Positions 17,743-27,846 of a DNA stretch of 64,000 nucleotides are shown here, one piece after another; within the stretch, counting starts at the first letter, position 1; each line of letters begins with the position of its first letter. The notes beneath the pieces are model-generated. The model did not search any database. It saw nothing but the letters and a program-made list of their open reading frames with translations, and was not told where the DNA came from. The stretch is from an uncultured Dehalococcoidia bacterium (lineage in GTDB: Bacteria; Chloroflexota; Dehalococcoidia; Lucifugimonadales; UBA1123): assembly GCA_958296105.1 (NCBI GenBank), contig OY282441.1, positions 903,800-967,799 of the forward strand. Reading direction: 5' to 3'. The translations under genes were made by a program, and so were the position numbers.

Positions 17743-18941
17743 ACCGCGCCTCCGAACGGCTCGGGCTGTCCGATGGCATTCGGGAGCTGCTTCGCCGTCC
17801 GTGGCGGGAGCTGCGGGTGTCCGTCCCCGTCAGGATGGACGACGGCTCCATACGAGTCTTCAGCGGCTACAGAGTGCAGCACAACGGGGTGCGAGGGCCC
17901 TACAAAGGCGGTGTGCGCTACCATCCGGACGCGGACCAAGACGAGGTGCGCGCGCTCGCCTCGCTCATGACGTGGAAGAACGCGCTGGTGGATATCCCGT
18001 TCGGCGGCGCAAAGGGAGGGGTGCAGTGCGACCCGCTCTCCCTGTCCAACGACGAGCTGAACCGCATGACGCGCAGGTACACCACGAACATCGAGCATCT
18101 GCTCGGCGTCAACCGCGACATCCCCGCGCCGGACCTGGGAACCAGCGCCCAGACTATGGCTTGGATGATGGACGCCTACAGCCATATACACGGCTACTCT
18201 CCGGGAATCGTCACCGGCAAGCCGGTGGAGCTTGGCGGCTCGGTCGGACGCGAGCAGGCGACCGGCAGGGGGGTCGTCCTCGTGACCCGAATCGCCGCAG
18301 CCGATCTGGGGATGGATCCTCGAGGCGCGCGCATCGTAATACAGGGATTCGGGAACGTGGGGGCCTGGTGCGTGAGGGCGGCCAGCGAGATGGGCTGCAA
18401 GGTGATCGCGGTGTCGGACATTCATGGCGGCGTCCACAGCGGCGATGGACTCGACGTTCGCGCGCTGGTCGCGCACGCGAGGGAGTCGGGGACGGTTTCG
18501 GACTTCCCAGCAGCGGATCCGCTGGACAACAACGAGATGCTCGAACTCGACTGCGACATCCTGATCCCTGCCGCCATAGATCGCGTCGTACACGCCGGCA
18601 ACGCTCCCAAGGTCAGGGCGCGGCTGGTGGTGGAAGCCGCCAACCACCCGCTTACCCCAGAGGCGGACGCGATACTTGGAGATCGGGGAATCGCGGTCAT
18701 ACCGGATATCCTCGCCAACGCCGGAGGGGTCATCGTATCCTACTTCGAGTGGACTCAGAACCTATACCAGCACAGATGGACGCTGGACGAGGTGAACGAC
18801 GAGCTGGACGCTATGATCGGCAAGGCATACGCCGCCGTTCGGGAGACATCGCTCAGAGAGGGCATCAGCTACCGAGACGCCGCCTTCCTGATCGGGGTGG
18901 GCAGGGTGGCGGCGATATTCCAGATGCGAGGGTTCATCTAG
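17709..18941 (+). CDS. Glu/Leu/Phe/Val dehydrogenase family, probable glutamate dehydrogenase
   Basis: A 410-residue NAD(P)-dependent amino acid dehydrogenase that interconverts glutamate and 2-oxoglutarate plus ammonia. It has GPYKGGVRYHP, the substrate lysine in MTWKNAL (K90), the catalytic lysine in PFGGAKGGV (K102), and the nucleotide-binding turn GFGNVGAW in the second domain. The length is typical of the short hexameric type. The start at MSTFDEVNILF is conserved. It is followed by an LLM oxidoreductase 90 bases away; no functional coupling is evident. Confidence 0.93.
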   Translation: MSTFDEVNILFDRASERLGLSDGIRELLRRPWRELRVSVPVRMDDGSIRVFSGYRVQHNGVRGPYKGGVRYHPDADQDEVRALASLMTWKNALVDIPFGGAKGGVQCDPLSLSNDELNRMTRRYTTNIEHLLGVNRDIPAPDLGTSAQTMAWMMDAYSHIHGYSPGIVTGKPVELGGSVGREQATGRGVVLVTRIAAADLGMDPRGARIVIQGFGNVGAWCVRAASEMGCKVIAVSDIHGGVHSGDGLDVRALVAHARESGTVSDFPAADPLDNNEMLELDCDILIPAAIDRVVHAGNAPKVRARLVVEAANHPLTPEADAILGDRGIAVIPDILANAGGVIVSYFEWTQNLYQHRWTLDEVNDELDAMIGKAYAAVRETSLREGISYRDAAFLIGVGRVAAIFQMRGFI

Positions 18942-19031
18942 CTCTGGGGCGCGCCGAGCTTGACCCTCATCTGGCGAAGGCGTAGGCTAACGCCAGCGGG
19001 AGTTCGAGGGATCACCGAATCGGAGGGTAAG

Positions 19032-20081
19032 ATGGAGTTCGGCTCGTTCATGGAGTTTCACACACGCCCGGGCCAGTCGCAGTCCGAAGCGTTCAGGGAG
19101 GGATTCGCCCACATAGACCAAGCCGAATCGCTCGGTCTGGACGGCGTATGGATGGCCGAATCGCACTTCAACCCGCAGCGCTCGGTGCTGTCTGCGCCTC
19201 TGGTCTTGGGCGCCGCCATAGCCGGACGCACCAGCCGCATCAAGATCGGCACCGCCGTACACGTGATACCGCTCGGAAACCCGCTGAGAATGGCGGAGGA
19301 GGCGGCTACTCTCGATCAGGTCAGTCAAGGGCGCTTCGAGTACGGGGTCGGCAGAAGCGGCTTCCAAGGAAGCTACGAAGGATACGGCATCGCATACGGC
19401 GAAAGCCGCGAGCGCTTCTACGAGTATCTTCAGATCATAAGACATGCCTGGGCGTCCGACACTTTCAGCTACGAGGGCGAGTTCTACTCGTATGAGGACG
19501 TCTGCCTAACGCCCAAGCCCTACCAGCGTCCGCACCCGCCTTTCCGAATCGCCGCCACCACCACGGACACCTTCTCCGTACTCGGCAGACTGGGGTATCC
19601 GATCTTCGTGGGCGTGCGCGGACTCGGCGCGTCTCAGGTGGCCGAGCAGGTCGCTCTATACGAGCAGGCTTGGAAGGATGCCGGACACGAAGGGCCGATA
19701 GACGTCTCTCTTCGCATCCCCGTCTACGTGGGCGAGTCCGAGCGGGACGCGGTGACCCTTCCGGAGAACAGCTTTATGAAGCAGTTTCGCAGGCTGGGCA
19801 GCCAGCTTGCCGCCTCAGCCACGCGCGCGGGCGCGGACCCGAGGGAGGAGCGCACCGAGCGCAGCGCGCAGCTCGCCCAGATCGGCTGGGACGAGGTGCG
19901 GAAGGAGAAGGTCGCGGTGGGAACTCCCGACATGGTGGCGGCGCAGCTCGCCAAGCTGCGCGACACGCTCAGCCTGTCCGGCGTGGTAGCCGAGCTCAAC
20001 GCCGGCGAGGAGATACCCGCCCACAAGATCGAATCGTCTCTAGAACTCTTCTGCAAAGAGGTCATGCCCGCGCTCCGGTGA
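19032..20081 (+). CDS. LLM class flavin-dependent oxidoreductase
   Basis: A 349-residue luciferase-like monooxygenase-fold enzyme using FMN or F420. The start MEFGSFMEFHTRPGQ follows GGAGGG by 4 bases (19022-19027). Family marks include GLDGVWMAESHF, KIGTAVHVIPLGNPLRMAEE and GRFEYGVGRSGF. Members of this subgroup often act on organic sulfur, aromatic or recalcitrant compounds, but the substrate cannot be read from the sequence. Paralogues are known to be abundant in SAR202-type Chloroflexota, and a second one lies at 50309-51235. Confidence 0.92.
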   Translation: MEFGSFMEFHTRPGQSQSEAFREGFAHIDQAESLGLDGVWMAESHFNPQRSVLSAPLVLGAAIAGRTSRIKIGTAVHVIPLGNPLRMAEEAATLDQVSQGRFEYGVGRSGFQGSYEGYGIAYGESRERFYEYLQIIRHAWASDTFSYEGEFYSYEDVCLTPKPYQRPHPPFRIAATTTDTFSVLGRLGYPIFVGVRGLGASQVAEQVALYEQAWKDAGHEGPIDVSLRIPVYVGESERDAVTLPENSFMKQFRRLGSQLAASATRAGADPREERTERSAQLAQIGWDEVRKEKVAVGTPDMVAAQLAKLRDTLSLSGVVAELNAGEEIPAHKIESSLELFCKEVMPALR

Positions 20082-20098
20082 GGGCGGGGGTGAAAGTC

Positions 20099-20878
20099 TT
20101 GCTTCTAGCCATAGACATCGGGAACACCAACGTTACCGTCGGCGTGTTCGACGGGGATGACCTGCGAGCCACGTTCAGGATGTCCACCGACGCCCGCAAG
20201 ATGCCGGACGAGTACGCCATCACGGTCAACCATCTGCTGCCTCTTCAGGGCGTTTCCAGCGCGGACGTGGACGCCGCAGCCATATGCAGCGTGGTTCCGC
20301 CCCTCACCCCCAGCTTCGTCCATCTCTCCAAGTCGTACTTCGGTATCCAGCCGCTGGAGGTGGGCGCCGGCACCCGCACCGGAGTTCGCGTGCGCTACGA
20401 TCCGCCCCGAGACGTGGGCGCGGATCGAGTAGTCGATGCCGCAGCCGCGTTCCAGATGTACGGCGGCCCCGTTATAGTGGTGGACATAGGCACTGCGACG
20501 GTTCTAGACGCCGTTACAGCGGACGGCGACTATCTGGGCGGCGCAATAGCTCCGGGAATCTCCATAGCCGCCGATTCTCTCTTCCACGCAACCGCCATGC
20601 TCCGCCGCGTAGAGCTTGCCGCGCCACCGTCCGCCATAGGTCGAAACACTGTCCACGCGCTCCAGTCCGGTCTCGTATTCGGCTACTCGGAACTGGTCAA
20701 GGGCATGGTCGGCAGGTTCAAGAGAGAGCTGGGGGAGCGCGCCAAGGTGGTTGCCACCGGAGGGCTTGCCAACGTGGTGGCGGACGAAGCCGCCGTCTTC
20801 GACGCAATCGACCCGAACCTGACGCTCACTGGACTGCGAATCGTCTACGATATGAACGCGGACAGACACAGAGGCTGA
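20099..20878 (+). CDS. coaX: Type III pantothenate kinase
   Basis: This enzyme phosphorylates pantothenate in the first step of CoA synthesis. The TTG at 20099 gives the canonical start MLLAIDIGNTN and has a G-rich ribosome binding site (AGGGCGGGGG) 8 bases upstream; an in-frame GTG at 20090 has no room for one. The ASKHA-fold motifs are IDIGNTN, DVGADRVVDA and VVDIGTATVLD. The product is 259 residues. It is followed by coaBC, so two CoA-pathway enzymes are adjacent. Confidence 0.94.
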   Translation: MLLAIDIGNTNVTVGVFDGDDLRATFRMSTDARKMPDEYAITVNHLLPLQGVSSADVDAAAICSVVPPLTPSFVHLSKSYFGIQPLEVGAGTRTGVRVRYDPPRDVGADRVVDAAAAFQMYGGPVIVVDIGTATVLDAVTADGDYLGGAIAPGISIAADSLFHATAMLRRVELAAPPSAIGRNTVHALQSGLVFGYSELVKGMVGRFKRELGERAKVVATGGLANVVADEAAVFDAIDPNLTLTGLRIVYDMNADRHRG

Positions 20879-20962
20879 GCCTGTTTCGATCCGTCCGAGG
20901 CGCTCTAGGAACGTCCGCAGCCGTTAGACCAGCCAGTAACTCGATTCGGACGAACTCTGAAA

Positions 20963-22174
20963 ATGCCCTACAGTCTGACAGGAAAGAACATAGCTCTCGG
21001 TGTAACCGGCTCGATAGCCTGCTACAAGGCGGTCGATCTCGCCAGCAAGCTGACGCAGCTGAACGCGAACGTGGACGTTATGATGACGGACGCGGCGCGT
21101 CAGTTCGTGACTCCGCTGACCTTCAGGTCGATCACGCATCGGCCCGTCGTTAGCGGCATGTTCGAGGCGGACTCGGAGCTGAGCATCAACCACGTGGCGA
21201 TCGCGGAGCGCGCGGACGTGGTGGCAGTGGTTCCCGCGACCGCCAGCACGCTGGCGCGGCTCGCGCACGGCATGGCAGACGATCCTGTGAGCGCGACCGC
21301 GCTGGCGACGTCCGCCCCGCTGCTGGTCGCGCCCGCTATGGACGCCAACATGTTCGACAGCCCCGCTACTCGCGCCAACGTTGATCTGCTCCGCCAGCGC
21401 GGGGTCTACGTGGCGGGGCCGGGAGAGGGCAGGCTGGCGTCGGGGCTGGTGGGCAGAGGGCGGCTGATCGAACCTTCAGAGATCGTCGGACACGTGCGCA
21501 TCCTGCTGGGACGGGGGGGCGATCTGGCGGGGCGCAAGATAGTGGTCAGCGCGGGCGGCACTCAGGAGGCGATAGACCCGGTTCGGGTGATAACCAACCA
21601 CTCGTCCGGCAAGATGGGCTACGCCGTAGCGGAGGCTGCCAGAGATCGGGGGGCAGAGGCGGTTCTAGTATCGTCCCCGACCGCGCTCGCTGACCCGACG
21701 GGTGTCAGAGTAGTCAGAGTCGGATCGGCGCTCTCGATGCGCGATGCGCTGTACAGGGAATGCGCCGACGCCGACGCGGTGGTGATGGCCGCCGCCGTAG
21801 CCGACTGGCGCGTGGCGGACGTATCGGATCAGAAGGTCAAGAAGGGCGGAGCGGACGTGTGGTCGATAGACCTCGTAAAGAACCCTGACCTGATCGCCGG
21901 ACTGTCTTCCGAAGACATCGTCAAGATCGGCTTCGCCGCCGAAAGCGAGGACCTGATCGCCAACGCCCGATCCAAGCTGCTGTCCAAAGACCTGGACATG
22001 ATCGCAGCCAACGACATCACCGCCGAAGACGCCGGCTTCTCCTCGGATGACAACCGAGTGGTCATACTCGACCGAGAGGGCGCGGAAGACCGCCTGCCTC
22101 TCATGTCCAAGTACGACGTGGGCGCGGAGATACTAGACCGCGCGCTGCCGCTCTTCCGCAGCCCAACGCCCTAA
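20963..22174 (+). CDS. coaBC: Bifunctional phosphopantothenoylcysteine decarboxylase / phosphopantothenate-cysteine ligase
   Basis: A 403-residue CoA-pathway enzyme. The N-terminal flavoprotein decarboxylase (1-185) has GVTGSIACYKA, the catalytic His in SINHVAIAERAD, VVPATASTLARLAHGMADD and PAMDANMF, where the common PxMN has Asp, a variant known in other bacteria. The ligase domain has VSAGGTQEAIDPVRVITN, SSGKMGYA and KVKK. It lies 84 bases downstream of coaX on the same strand. Confidence 0.94.
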   Translation: MPYSLTGKNIALGVTGSIACYKAVDLASKLTQLNANVDVMMTDAARQFVTPLTFRSITHRPVVSGMFEADSELSINHVAIAERADVVAVVPATASTLARLAHGMADDPVSATALATSAPLLVAPAMDANMFDSPATRANVDLLRQRGVYVAGPGEGRLASGLVGRGRLIEPSEIVGHVRILLGRGGDLAGRKIVVSAGGTQEAIDPVRVITNHSSGKMGYAVAEAARDRGAEAVLVSSPTALADPTGVRVVRVGSALSMRDALYRECADADAVVMAAAVADWRVADVSDQKVKKGGADVWSIDLVKNPDLIAGLSSEDIVKIGFAAESEDLIANARSKLLSKDLDMIAANDITAEDAGFSSDDNRVVILDREGAEDRLPLMSKYDVGAEILDRALPLFRSPTP

Positions 22175-22206
22175 CCGCCAACTGCCAAGATCGAGGAGTA
22201 ATCATC

Positions 22207-22392
22207 ATGCCAATCGTAAGAGTAGAGATGTGGCCCGGACGGACGCACGAGCAGAAGCGCGAGCTTGCGAAAGCCATCACCGACGCGGTGGTGAACATCG
22301 GCAAAGCCCCCGCCGAGGCGACCTTCGTCATATTCGAAGACGTTGCCAAAGAGAACTGGGCGCAGGCGGGGGCTCTGGCTTCCGACGAGTAG
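22207..22392 (+). CDS. 4-oxalocrotonate tautomerase family protein
   Basis: A 61-residue protein beginning MPIVRVEMWPGRTHEQK. After Met removal the N-terminal proline is the catalytic base of this superfamily, and R residues near 11 fit the active site. Small tautomerases interconvert enol and keto forms of acids such as 2-hydroxymuconate. It follows coaBC by 32 bases and ends about 170 bases before the trp promoter, so it probably closes the preceding transcription unit. The physiological substrate is unknown. Confidence 0.88.
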   Translation: MPIVRVEMWPGRTHEQKRELAKAITDAVVNIGKAPAEATFVIFEDVAKENWAQAGALASDE

Positions 22393-22566
22393 CGAGCGCG
22401 CCGTTATCCCCGCCCCCAGCCGCAGCGGGCGGCAAGCCGGTCGAAGCGTGTTCAATCTACAGTCTACAGTCCACGCGCATTTCGCACTGCATTTCACAGG
22501 CAGGCGCATGGGGCGGGTCTGGCGTGTGGCAAAATCGGATACGCTCATGTTACGCCGTCGACAGCC

Positions 22567-22597
22567 TTGACACCCGCCGATACGTCTCCGCTATACT
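22567..22597 (+). promoter_or_regulatory. Sigma-70-type promoter for the T-box/trp operon
   Basis: A perfect -35 box TTGACA (22567-22572) and a -10 box TATACT (22592-22597) are separated by 19 bases. Transcription would begin about 22604, just ahead of the T-box leader. The spacing is slightly long, but the pair sits exactly where the leader needs it. Confidence 0.65.
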
Positions 22598-22603
22598 CAT
22601 AAC

Positions 22604-22890
22604 TACAGGCTGAGATCAGAATTAGTACGCCTTCTGAACGGGACTCCAGAGAGCCGGGCAAGCTGTGAGCCGGTGTCTGCGAGAGGGCGGAATGGGTCTG
22701 GGAGCCGCCAACCGAAGTCCACGAGGATTGTAGGCTTGGCCGGGGAAGGGCGCCGTTACCAGAGCCCGGGGCATCGAGGCTGAACGCCTCCGTGTCTGGC
22801 AAGAGGCTGTCCGCATGGCGCGGACGGCGAACTAGGGTGGCACCACGGATTCACCATATCCCGTCCCTATCGAGGGGGCGGGTTTTTTTT
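22604..22890 (+). promoter_or_regulatory. T-box riboswitch leader of trpS and the trp operon
   Basis: The T-box core AGGGTGGCACCACGG lies at 22834-22848. It is followed by a GC-rich terminator (CCCGTCCC...GGGGGCGGG) with eight T residues at 22883-22890. The upstream 200 bases hold a long stem I, closed by GGACT and AGTCC. The TGG triplets in the GGCGGAATGGGTCTGGGAG region are candidate Trp specifiers, which fits the downstream trpS and trp genes. Uncharged tRNA-Trp should stabilise the antiterminator and turn the operon on. The exact specifier needs a structural model. Confidence 0.9.
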
Positions 22891-22953
22891 GTTGGCGAAA
22901 CTCGAATCCTCCTCCCGCGCAGATCGGGAGGGGCATAGTGAGGAACGAAGGAC

Positions 22954-24009
22954 ATGACCACGACCGCGCAAGCCGCGCCAACGGCAGAACGAGCATCGCA
23001 GAGCCCGGCGCGCCGCCGTGTATTCAGCGGCGTCCAGCCGAGCGGAGACCCGCAGCTCGGCAACTACATCGGGGCGTTCAAGGGATGGGTAGATCGCCAA
23101 GACGAGAAGGAGAACTTCTTCTGCATCGTCGATCTCCACACCATCACGGTCGACACAGCCCCTGACGATCTTCGACGGCAGAGCCGCGAGCTGGCGGCGG
23201 CGCTGTTCGCCTGCGGAATCGACCCGGACAAGTGTACGCTGTTCGTCCAGAGCCACGTAGCCGCCCACGCGGAGGCGTGCTGGATACTCAACTGCGTCAC
23301 GCCCATCGGCTGGCTGGAGCGCATGACGCAGTTCAAGGACAAGTCCGCCGGGCGCGAGAGCGTCTCCACCGGGCTGCTCGACTACCCTGTTCTCATGGCG
23401 GGCGACATCCTGCTGTACAGCGCCCACGAGGTGCCTGTGGGAGACGATCAGCGTCAGCACGTGGAGCTGGCAAGGGACATAGCCGCGCGCTTCAACCGCA
23501 TATACGGCGAAACGTTCGTGGTTCCCGAAGCCGTCATCCCCGATGTGGGAGGCCGCGTCATGGGGCTGAACGATCCGCGTGTGAAGATGTCCAAGAGCTT
23601 CTCCCACGTAAGGGGACACGCCGTCCGCCTGCTCGACGAACCCCGGGAGATCGAGCGCTCGATAATGCGCGCCGTGACCGACTCCGGCAACGAGATCGCC
23701 TTCAGCGACGATCCGGACAGGGCGGGCGTGAACAACCTGCTCGGCATCTACAAGGTCATCACGGGCGGGACCAACGCGCAGGTCGAGCGAGATTTCGCGG
23801 ACGCGCGCGGCTACGGAGACCTCAAGCGGCGCGTGGCGGAGCTGGTCATAGAGGAGCTGACGCCCATCAGAAGACGCTACTACGAGCTGATGGACGACGT
23901 GGCGGAGCTGGACAGGCTGCTGGCAGTCGGGGCCGACCACGCCAGAAGCGTATCGGATCCGAAGCTGACGGAGATGAAGGAAAAGGTGGGATTCGTCCTG
24001 CCCTCGTGA
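22954..24009 (+). CDS. trpS: Tryptophanyl-tRNA synthetase
   Basis: This class I synthetase charges tRNA-Trp. Its 351 residues include the HIGH-equivalent PSGDPQLGNYIGA near 40, the ATP/Trp-site segment DYPVLMAGDILLY, GDDQRQHVELARDIA, and the KMSKS loop (VKMSKSFS). About 20 residues precede the catalytic start, a short extension. A T-box leader lies directly upstream, and trpE follows after 12 bases, so charging and synthesis of tryptophan are controlled together by tRNA-Trp charge state. Confidence 0.95.
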   Translation: MTTTAQAAPTAERASQSPARRRVFSGVQPSGDPQLGNYIGAFKGWVDRQDEKENFFCIVDLHTITVDTAPDDLRRQSRELAAALFACGIDPDKCTLFVQSHVAAHAEACWILNCVTPIGWLERMTQFKDKSAGRESVSTGLLDYPVLMAGDILLYSAHEVPVGDDQRQHVELARDIAARFNRIYGETFVVPEAVIPDVGGRVMGLNDPRVKMSKSFSHVRGHAVRLLDEPREIERSIMRAVTDSGNEIAFSDDPDRAGVNNLLGIYKVITGGTNAQVERDFADARGYGDLKRRVAELVIEELTPIRRRYYELMDDVAELDRLLAVGADHARSVSDPKLTEMKEKVGFVLPS

Positions 24010-24021
24010 GGAGGCGCTTCG

Positions 24022-25479
24022 ATGTATCATCCAACGTATCATCCAACGCTGGAACAGGTGGAGCAGTACGCCGGAAGCGGCAACCTCGTTCCGGTCTATC
24101 GTGAGATCAGCGCGGACCTCGAAACGCCTGTGTCCGCATACCTGAAGGTAGCGAGAGGGCCGTACTCGTACCTGCTGGAGAGCGTCGCCGGCGGCGAGCG
24201 CATCGCGCGCTACAGCTTCATAGGCACAGACCCGCTGGAGGTGATAAAGACGGGCGCGGGCGAGTCTCTGGGGCGGACAGACCCGCTGAAGCCGGTCGAA
24301 CAGATGCTGTCCAGATACGAGCTGGCGCAGATCGACTACCTCGAAAAGTTCAACGGGGGCGCGGTGGGCTACATCTCATACGACGCCGCGCGCTACTTCG
24401 AGACACTGCCAACCCCAGACAGCGACCCGCTCGACCTTCCCGAATCGGTGTTCATGCTCTCCACCACCTACCTGATATTCGACCATCTGCGCCATCGCAT
24501 CAAGGTGGTCAGCCACGCGCGCCTGAATGGAGACACGCGCCGCGCCTACCGCGAGGCAACCGAACGGATAGGCGAGATCGTGGCTCGGCTGGGCGATCCG
24601 CCCGTCACTCCGCAGCCAAACATCGAGGCTGCCACCGACGCCGACATCGAGTTCAACATGAGCCGCGAGCGATACGCCGACATGGTCGACAGAACCCGCG
24701 AGTACATAATCGCCGGAGACGTCATTCAGACGGTCGTCGCTCAGCGCATGTCTCGGCGCACGTCCGCCCACCCCTTCCAGATATACCGCTCTCTGCGCGC
24801 CATCAACCCGTCGCCCTACATGTACTACCTAGATATGGACGGCTTCCAGATAGTGGGGGCGTCTCCGGAGCTGCTGGTGCAGGTGGTGGACGGCAAGGTG
24901 GCAGTCCACCCGATAGCCGGCACGCGGCGGCGCGGCAGAGACGAAGCGGAAGACCTCGCGCTGGAGGAGGATCTGAAGACGGACGAGAAGGAGCGCGCCG
25001 AACACATAATGCTCTTGGACCTCGGCAGGAACGACGTGGGCCGCGTCTCCAAGCCCGGCACGGTGGAGGTGACGCAGGTTCTGGACATCGAGCGCTACTC
25101 TCACGTCATACATCTGGTATCCCACGTGACCGGCGAGCTCAAGGACGGCTACACGAACTACGATGCCATGCGCGCCTGCTTCCCAGCGGGCACCGTCTCC
25201 GGCGCGCCCAAGATTCGCGCCATGGAGATAATCGCGGAGCTGGAACCCGACAGGCGGGGCGTGTACGCCGGCGCGGTCGGCTACTTCGACTTCTCCGGGA
25301 ACATGGATACCGCCATAGCCATCCGCACCACAGTCGTGAAAGACGGGGTGGCGCACGTTCAGGCCGGGGGCGGCATCGTGTACGACTCCACGCCAGACAT
25401 GGAATACGCAGAGACGCTTCACAAAGCATCCGCCGTGTTCTCCGCCATAGACGAAGCCGAGCAGGACATAGACAGATGA
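24022..25479 (+). CDS. trpE: Anthranilate synthase component I
   Basis: This subunit makes anthranilate from chorismate with ammonia supplied by TrpG. The 485-residue product has [11 protein letters not shown] (Trp-feedback region), [28 protein letters not shown] and [17 protein letters not shown], all standard. The first codons contain a 12-base tandem duplication (TATCATCCAACG at 24025 and 24037) that gives YHPTYHPT. The stop overlaps the trpG start (ATGA), suggesting coupled translation of the two subunits. Confidence 0.96.
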   Translation: MYHPTYHPTLEQVEQYAGSGNLVPVYREISADLETPVSAYLKVARGPYSYLLESVAGGERIARYSFIGTDPLEVIKTGAGESLGRTDPLKPVEQMLSRYELAQIDYLEKFNGGAVGYISYDAARYFETLPTPDSDPLDLPESVFMLSTTYLIFDHLRHRIKVVSHARLNGDTRRAYREATERIGEIVARLGDPPVTPQPNIEAATDADIEFNMSRERYADMVDRTREYIIAGDVIQTVVAQRMSRRTSAHPFQIYRSLRAINPSPYMYYLDMDGFQIVGASPELLVQVVDGKVAVHPIAGTRRRGRDEAEDLALEEDLKTDEKERAEHIMLLDLGRNDVGRVSKPGTVEVTQVLDIERYSHVIHLVSHVTGELKDGYTNYDAMRACFPAGTVSGAPKIRAMEIIAELEPDRRGVYAGAVGYFDFSGNMDTAIAIRTTVVKDGVAHVQAGGGIVYDSTPDMEYAETLHKASAVFSAIDEAEQDIDR

Positions 25480-26075
25480 TCTTACTCATAGACAACTACG
25501 ACAGCTTCACCTACAACCTGTATCAGTACCTGTGCGAGCTTGGCGCGGAAGTCGAGGTGGTCAGGAACGACCGGATATCTCTCGAAGAGATAGAAGAGAT
25601 GCGCCCCGAGCGCATCGTCATCTCGCCGGGCCCATGCACGCCAGCCGAAGCGGGCATATCCAACGATGTCATAAGGCACTTCGGGCAGCGGCTGCCGACC
25701 CTCGGCGTCTGCCTGGGCCACCAGTGCGTAGGTCACGCTTTCGGCGGCGTGGTCGGCGGCGCGGGCGAGATAATGCACGGCAAGATGTCGCTGATTCACC
25801 ACGACGGGCGCGGGGTGTTTCGCGGGCTGCCCAACCCGTTCGAAGCCATCCGCTACCACTCGCTCGCCATCTATCGGGACGACCTCCCCCCAGAGCTGGA
25901 GATCAGCGCGTGGACGGGCAGCGGTCTCATCATGGGCGTGCGCCACAGGGAGCTTCCGATAGAGGGAATACAGTTCCACCCCGAATCCATCATGACCAAA
26001 GTGGGCAAAGACCTGCTGCGCAATTTTCTGAACATGCCGGTCGAAGCGCGAGAGTCCGCCGGAGAGAGGCTATGA
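25476..26075 (+). CDS. trpG: Anthranilate synthase component II (glutamine amidotransferase)
   Basis: This class I glutamine amidotransferase feeds ammonia to TrpE. The 199-residue product has the catalytic triad C79 in LGVCLGHQ and H168 with E170 in IQFHPES. The oxyanion segment [11 protein letters not shown] is present. The start overlaps trpE and the end overlaps trpD, both as ATGA. It may also serve para-aminobenzoate synthase, as in some bacteria, but nothing here shows that. Confidence 0.95.
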   Translation: MILLIDNYDSFTYNLYQYLCELGAEVEVVRNDRISLEEIEEMRPERIVISPGPCTPAEAGISNDVIRHFGQRLPTLGVCLGHQCVGHAFGGVVGGAGEIMHGKMSLIHHDGRGVFRGLPNPFEAIRYHSLAIYRDDLPPELEISAWTGSGLIMGVRHRELPIEGIQFHPESIMTKVGKDLLRNFLNMPVEARESAGERL

Positions 26076-27085
26076 TCCAAGATGCCATAGAAGCCCTAGT
26101 TGGCGGGAAGGACCTCTCCACGGAGCAGGCAGCGGACGCCATGAACCTGATCATGTCCGGAGACGCCACGCCCGCGCAGCTGGGCGCGTTCGTGACGGCG
26201 CTGCGCATGAAGGGCGAGACGGTCGACGAGATAACGGGCATGGCGAGCGTCATGCGCCAGAAGTCTCTGGGCGTCCGAGCCGAGGGGGTGGCAGTCGACA
26301 CGTGCGGCACGGGAGGAGACGCATCCGGCAGCTTCAACATATCCACCACCGCCGCGTTCGTGGCGGCAGGCGCGGGCGTGAAGGTCGCCAAGCACGGCAA
26401 CCGCGCCATGTCCGGATCCACAGGCTCGGCCGACGTGCTGGAGGCGCTCGGCGTGAAGATCGCGCTCTCCCCCGAATCGGTCGCTCGCTGTCTGGACGAA
26501 GTGGGATTCGGGTTCATGTTCGCGCAGGGTTTCCATCCCTCGATGCGCTTCGCCGCAGGCCCACGCCGCGAGATCGGCATTAGAACGGTGTTCAACATCC
26601 TCGGTCCGCTCACGAACCCGGCGCGCGCCGCTCGACAGGTCATAGGCGTATCCGATCCGTCTGTGGCGGAGAAGATGGCGCAGGCGCTCGGACGGCTCGG
26701 CAGCGAAAGGGCGCTGGTCGTACACGGCTCGGACGGCATGGACGAGCTGACGATCACAGGGCCATCCACCGTCTGGCAGCTTCAGGATGGGGACGTCTCC
26801 ACGTTCGAGGTGACGCCCGAGCGGCTCGGCTTGGGCAGGTCCGCGCTCGACTCGATCCGCGCTCACGGCCCGGAGGACAGCGCGCGCATCGCCCGCGCCG
26901 TCCTCGCGGGAGAGCCGGGCGCGGCGCGCGACGTCGTCCTGATGAACGCCGCCGCCGCTCTCGCCGCCGCCGACGTCGCGCGCAGCCTCGCTGACGGGGT
27001 GGAGCTTGCCGCGCGCTCCATAGACGGCGGGAGCGCAGCATCGAAGCTAGACGCGCTAGTCGATCTGAGCCGCAAGCTAGAATGA
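26072..27085 (+). CDS. trpD: Anthranilate phosphoribosyltransferase
   Basis: This enzyme transfers phosphoribose from PRPP to anthranilate. The ATG at 26072 overlaps the trpG stop and gives 337 residues. The PRPP-binding signatures [15 protein letters not shown] and [21 protein letters not shown] are intact, with [11 protein letters not shown] and [10 protein letters not shown] later. A longer open frame extends upstream through trpG, but it is only a shadow. The stop overlaps the next gene. Confidence 0.95.
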   Translation: MIQDAIEALVGGKDLSTEQAADAMNLIMSGDATPAQLGAFVTALRMKGETVDEITGMASVMRQKSLGVRAEGVAVDTCGTGGDASGSFNISTTAAFVAAGAGVKVAKHGNRAMSGSTGSADVLEALGVKIALSPESVARCLDEVGFGFMFAQGFHPSMRFAAGPRREIGIRTVFNILGPLTNPARAARQVIGVSDPSVAEKMAQALGRLGSERALVVHGSDGMDELTITGPSTVWQLQDGDVSTFEVTPERLGLGRSALDSIRAHGPEDSARIARAVLAGEPGAARDVVLMNAAAALAAADVARSLADGVELAARSIDGGSAASKLDALVDLSRKLE

Positions 27086-27750
27086 ATGTCGCACTGCACC
27101 CCGCATTCGACGCAGCCAAGGCGATGATCTTCGACTTCGACTTCACCTTGGCGGACTCCTCGAAGGGGGTCATCGCCTCCGTCAGCTACGCCCTCTGCCA
27201 CATGGGGCTTCCGCCCTCGACGCAGGAGGAGATGCTCGACGCCATTAGCCTCCCCACGCGGGAGATGCTCGCGGCGCTCAAGGGCGAGGAGTACAGGGCT
27301 CGGGGCGAGGAGTTCGCCAAGCTGTTCAACGAAAAGGCGGACGAGGCGCTGGCGGATGGGACGCGCCTGTACGCGGACACGCCCGAGCTTCTCCGCACCC
27401 TGAGCCGTCTCGATATCCCGGTCGCCATCGTCTCGACGAACTACAGGCGGCGCATCGAATCCGTGCTGTCGAGGCGCGGACTGAGCGAGCTCGCTGCCGT
27501 CATCGTGGGCGGCGAGGGGGTGAACGAACACAAGCCCGACCCCGAAGGTCTGCTCCTAGCGTGCCAGTATCTCGGCGTTCCGGCGCAGGACTGCGTCTAC
27601 ATCGGAGACAACGAGGTGGACGCGCGCGCCGCCTCGTGTGCGCAAATGCCCTTCGTTGCGGTGAAATCCGGGACTACTTCCGAAGATGTCTTTTCCACCT
27701 ACCCACATCTGGCAATCCTCGCCAGCGTTTCGGATATAGTCCGCGCTTGA
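27082..27750 (+). CDS. HAD-superfamily hydrolase inside the trp operon
   Basis: A 222-residue phosphatase-like protein. Motif I is DFDFTLADS (D18 nucleophile, D20), motif II lies in VAIVSTNYR, the lysine of motif III in HKPDPEG, and motif IV is IGDNEVD. A helical cap (about 30-95) makes it phosphoglycolate-phosphatase-like. It overlaps the trpD stop by ATGA, so it is translated with the trp genes. HAD enzymes are not part of the standard pathway. It might remove a phosphorylated by-product such as a phosphoribosyl or shikimate-type ester, but that is a guess. Confidence 0.88.
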   Translation: MNVALHPAFDAAKAMIFDFDFTLADSSKGVIASVSYALCHMGLPPSTQEEMLDAISLPTREMLAALKGEEYRARGEEFAKLFNEKADEALADGTRLYADTPELLRTLSRLDIPVAIVSTNYRRRIESVLSRRGLSELAAVIVGGEGVNEHKPDPEGLLLACQYLGVPAQDCVYIGDNEVDARAASCAQMPFVAVKSGTTSEDVFSTYPHLAILASVSDIVRA

Positions 27751-27846
27751 TCGAGTCTATGCGCGGGCGATTCTGCTAAAATGGGGTGACGACAAGCGTT
27801 CCACCGCCAAAAGGCGCAGCGCAGCTGCCGAAAGAAGCTCCTGAAA

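Noticed and set aside
24025..24048. 12-bp tandem duplication at the trpE start
   Set aside because: It adds only four residues at a variable N-terminus and has no evident consequence.
25532..26071. N-terminal extension of trpD running through trpG
   Set aside because: The extension is Arg/Gly-rich nonsense, and trpG is clearly coding in another frame; the ATGA overlap fixes the trpD start.
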